Below the pieces are notes generated by a model. That model saw nothing but the letters and a program-made list of their open reading frames with translations. It made no database searches and was not told where the DNA came from. A DNA stretch of 64,000 nt from Pollenia angustigena (Eukaryota; Arthropoda; Insecta; Diptera; Polleniidae), in contig OV884060.1 of the NCBI GenBank assembly GCA_930367215.1, forward strand, positions 211,857,253 through 211,921,252. The letters are read 5' to 3'. This document shows, in pieces, positions 61,290-64,000 of the stretch (positions are counted from its first letter, which is position 1; every line of letters starts with the position of its first letter). A program made the translations under genes and the position numbers.

Positions 61290-63030
61290 ATAAATACAAG
61301 TTAAATAAAAGCTATTAAAAAAAATTTTTTTTTTAGAAATGGTGAAATTTTTGATTGATAGTAAGATGTTAGATGTTACAAGTGTGAAAGAATGCATATT
61401 TCACATTTTCAACATCTTTCATGCGTTCCTCCGATGTGTATGCAAGTGTGAAAAGGCTAACATAACATAAGCCATCAATTTACGAAGATGTTAACATCTT
61501 CCCATTAGAAAAACATTGGGCTAAAACTCAACTTCTTTCAATAAATTTAGAAGATGTTTCATCTTATTTTATTCCATTCTACATCTTTAGGTTATTTTAG
61601 TGTCATCACTAGAAAAGTGACAATAAGATTTATTATTATTGTGGCAGCACTGACAAAATGACGTTTGTTTTGAAAGCAGCGTTGTCATTTGTCAATGTTA
61701 GATGTGATCAAAATAAATGAGTGATTCACATTTTGTACATCTTCCATGCGTTTCACTTAAATTTTGGTCAGTGTATAAAGCATATAATGCTACCTTATGT
61801 GGTGAAAGTGCCTTTTTACATTACGTTATATTGCGAAAACTAGAACGGGTTTTTGAGGATTCCAGAGACTAAGTTTTGCTCGTAACTTTATTTCGAAATA
61901 GAAGAATAGAAATAAGAAATTATTAACTTGACATATTTCACATACAATCTTGTAAAATTGAGATAAGTAAAGACATAACTAATGTTTCTTATGGCCCTAC
62001 ATTAAAATTAAATTTTTAAACCCTTCTACAAAATTGATCCAAGAAACTAAAAAGTATATACATATATTATTAATCCTTTAAGTAGCGAAGTTAATTAAAC
62101 GATGTCTGGTTTGACCGTGTGTCTGTTGAAATGGGTTTTCCGAAGACCCCAGATATGATGGGGACTCGGCTGGTATATATTTATATTACATATTGTCCGG
62201 AAGAGTATACTATTGAAATTCAGATAGGTCCACACTGCCTCTAATTTTTACCCATAAATATCAAATGTTTACCCACTAACGTTTACTTTTTAAAGGACTC
62301 CTTTTAAGGTTTTACTTAATTTTTTTTCACTTTCACATTAAGTTAACTTAAAAGAAGTCTGGTGGTGAAAATAAACAAAATCGGTTATTGATGACCGAAT
62401 TATTTGCACAATAGAGCGCATACCATATGAGCTAAGAGACCAAATTTGGCTCAAATATTTGTTTAATATAAAGAGTATTAAATAAGTTTAGTATTTCACC
62501 TGGTCTCTAGACAAATGCCCTTTCGAATTAAGGGCTTCGGTACTATAGTCACCATGCAAAACAAGCTAGATTATTTAACTTGAACTCAAATATTCTCTAT
62601 ATATTAGAATTGTTTTGTTTAAAAAATCAGAGAAATCGACCTACTGCTTTAGCAAGTGCCCATGCAAATATGCTCCCGGAATAAAAATTTTGACACGATA
62701 GCGCTTATTCTATGTATATGAGCTAGTGAAGAGTTAAGAGTGAAAAAGCGAACAACTAAGTCCGAAAAGCGAAGAAATAATAAGTTTGTTGCACGATCGC
62801 GGTGCTACGCATGCCCATGGCAATCCTCAAAAAAAAAGTAGACCGTATTTAGCCTTTCCTGGAATTTAAGCACGAAAAGAACGTAATTTTATTTTTCAGT
62901 AGCAGCTTTTTGGAGCCAAATTTTTTACTGTCAGTTTATTAAAATAAATTAAGAAATTTAAAATAAAAAAAAAAAAAAAAAATAAGAACAATTTTTGATT
63001 TTTAGTTGAACTGTTAATTTTTAATTTTTG
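61290..63030. other. non-coding stretch with ATGTTAGATGT words
   Basis: TTAGATGT-, TTCACATTTT- and CATCTTCCATGCGTTTC-type words recur at 61370-61440 and 61700-61755, possibly a decayed palindromic element. From 62000 to 63030 there is only AT-rich sequence without a gene. Confidence 0.4.
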
Positions 63031-63043
63031 ATATTCTTTAATT

Positions 63044-63265
63044 AGGCTTGAGTTCATCAAATTTAATTTTTATTAAATTATTTTCACTGAGGTAAGGAAT
63101 TTTACAACTTGGAATTTTTTTTTTTTTATTAAAATTTATTGATAATTTTTCTTGGCTGAGCTGGGATTTGAACCCGGGTTGATCTTTACATGTTTCAAGA
63201 AACACCACTTTCTATCGTCAGAAGATCTTTGTGTTCTACCCACTGCACCACTGCGGTGCCCGTTA
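63044..63265 (-). mobile_element. SINE with tRNA-like head (copy 3)
   Basis: On the minus strand GTGGTGCAGTGGGTAGA (A-box-like, about 63240) and GGGTTCAAATCCC (B-box, about 63178) are followed by CAGCTCAGCCAAGAA and an AT-rich tail. This is the best preserved copy. A MITE at 63269-63425 separates it from upstream sequence shared with 1905-2060. Confidence 0.72.
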
Positions 63266-63268
63266 CAC

Positions 63269-63425
63269 AGCGTTTACATTTGCCAGTACTAGCAAGACAG
63301 TAAGCATATACATATTAGTTGGCAAAACAATGCAAAAACAAAATAGCTGTAAAAGTGTTTATGTATTAGTGAAAAAGTTTGAATGAATTGCTACTGTCTT
63401 GCCAGTAATGGCAAATGTAAACGCT
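63269..63425. mobile_element. palindromic MITE, AGCGTTTACATTTGCC ends
   Basis: AGCGTTTACATTTGCCAGTA at the left and TGGCAAATGTAAACGCT at the right are inverted, with GCAAGACAGTA paired to TACTGTCTTGC. It splits sequence that is continuous at about 2055-2065. Confidence 0.75.
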
Positions 63426-64000
63426 ATGTTAGCCAACAGTCAAACATCAATCTTTAACCAGTAGTACTGGTGGTTCGAAATTTGCTGTTATTATCACCTA
63501 AATTTCAAATTACATGTTGCCTCCTTTTTCCTCTGTTTTTTCGTATTCTTTCTGTCAAGACTTTGTCTTGTAAAATTCCTTCCCTCAGTGAAAATAATTT
63601 AATGAAAATTAAATTTGATGAACTCAAGCCTAATTAAAGAATATCAAAAATTAAAAAAAAAAAATTTAATTTATGTTCCAGATTTTATTACAATCCACAT
63701 TTAAAAAACTGTTGAGAATAACGCTTGAAAGAAAGTTGAAAATAAATGCATTTCTCAACATGAAAATAATTTCCCCATTTTGTCGAGAATGCTATGATTT
63801 TCAAATCATTATCAAGCGTTTGTCGTTTGAAAAAAGGTTTCATTTAAAATCATTTTCCATTTGAAATCAAGTTTTCGCGTTTGTTGGGTGTATATAAAGA
63901 GTTATATTTGTAAATAAATAATGAGTTACATACATATATTAACAGGTGTGCCTTGGATTAATATTTGTATGTCTAACAAATACCAGCACAAACGCATAAT

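Noticed and set aside
63155..63262. tRNA gene
   Set aside because: A- and B-box-like words are present, but no cloverleaf with a proper anticodon arm can be drawn, and related degenerate copies exist. A SINE head fits better.
46525..64000. First coding exon of CARMIL
   Set aside because: I scanned the minus strand for a short ATG exon ending in a phase-1 donor and found no convincing case; the exon is probably beyond the window.

Overview
The window looks like AT-rich nuclear DNA from a higher fly. A calyptrate such as a blowfly or housefly relative is my inference, based on insect-type GT-AG introns, very long transposon-filled introns, and the mix of hAT, mariner-like, pogo-like, non-LTR and SINE remnants. 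I see no bacterial, organellar or CRISPR features.

One gene can be supported with confidence. It lies on the minus strand and encodes the fly CARMIL protein (capping protein, Arp2/3 and myosin-I linker; the LRRC16 family). Twelve internal coding exons can be joined in frame between 46521 and 5378. They give about 814 codons: most of the N-terminal PH-like domain, the leucine-rich-repeat solenoid and the start of the helical region. The start codon (upstream, beyond 46521) and the C-terminal tail with the capping-protein interaction motif (downstream, below 5378) were not found and probably lie outside the window. The exons form four groups: 46424-46521; 27383-27813; 11623-12277; and 5378-7668. 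They are separated by introns of about 18.6 kb, 15.1 kb and 4.0 kb.

Almost everything else is transposon-derived, much of it nested. 1-5370 (3' of the last exon seen): a non-LTR tail, a SINE, and several foldback elements. 7670-11620: a PIF/Harbinger-like palindrome pair, a hAT MITE with an exact 8-bp target duplication, and a second hAT copy. 12327-14761: a hAT element holding a mariner-like element and an 800-bp foldback. 19912-24024: a nest of at least five levels. 24773-30175: modular palindromic elements built on GCCATATGGC. 32275-33855: a nested foldback with a 45-bp tandem repeat. 36131-39698: a large hairpin element split by a TTAA-flanked insertion, which contains a mariner relative that is itself split by a non-LTR element. 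40882-41767: a second mariner-like copy. 43914-45870: a TAGGG-type element. Right of 46521 (upstream of the gene part seen): a pogo-like element, an element carrying an RTE-like tail, hAT MITEs, a second hairpin copy and SINEs.

The gene acts alone here; I see no partner genes. The one other coding candidate is a short exon-like stretch at 30748-30870 on the minus strand, inside the large CARMIL intron. It has a 3' splice site, a clean reading frame, a stop and a nearby AATAAA.
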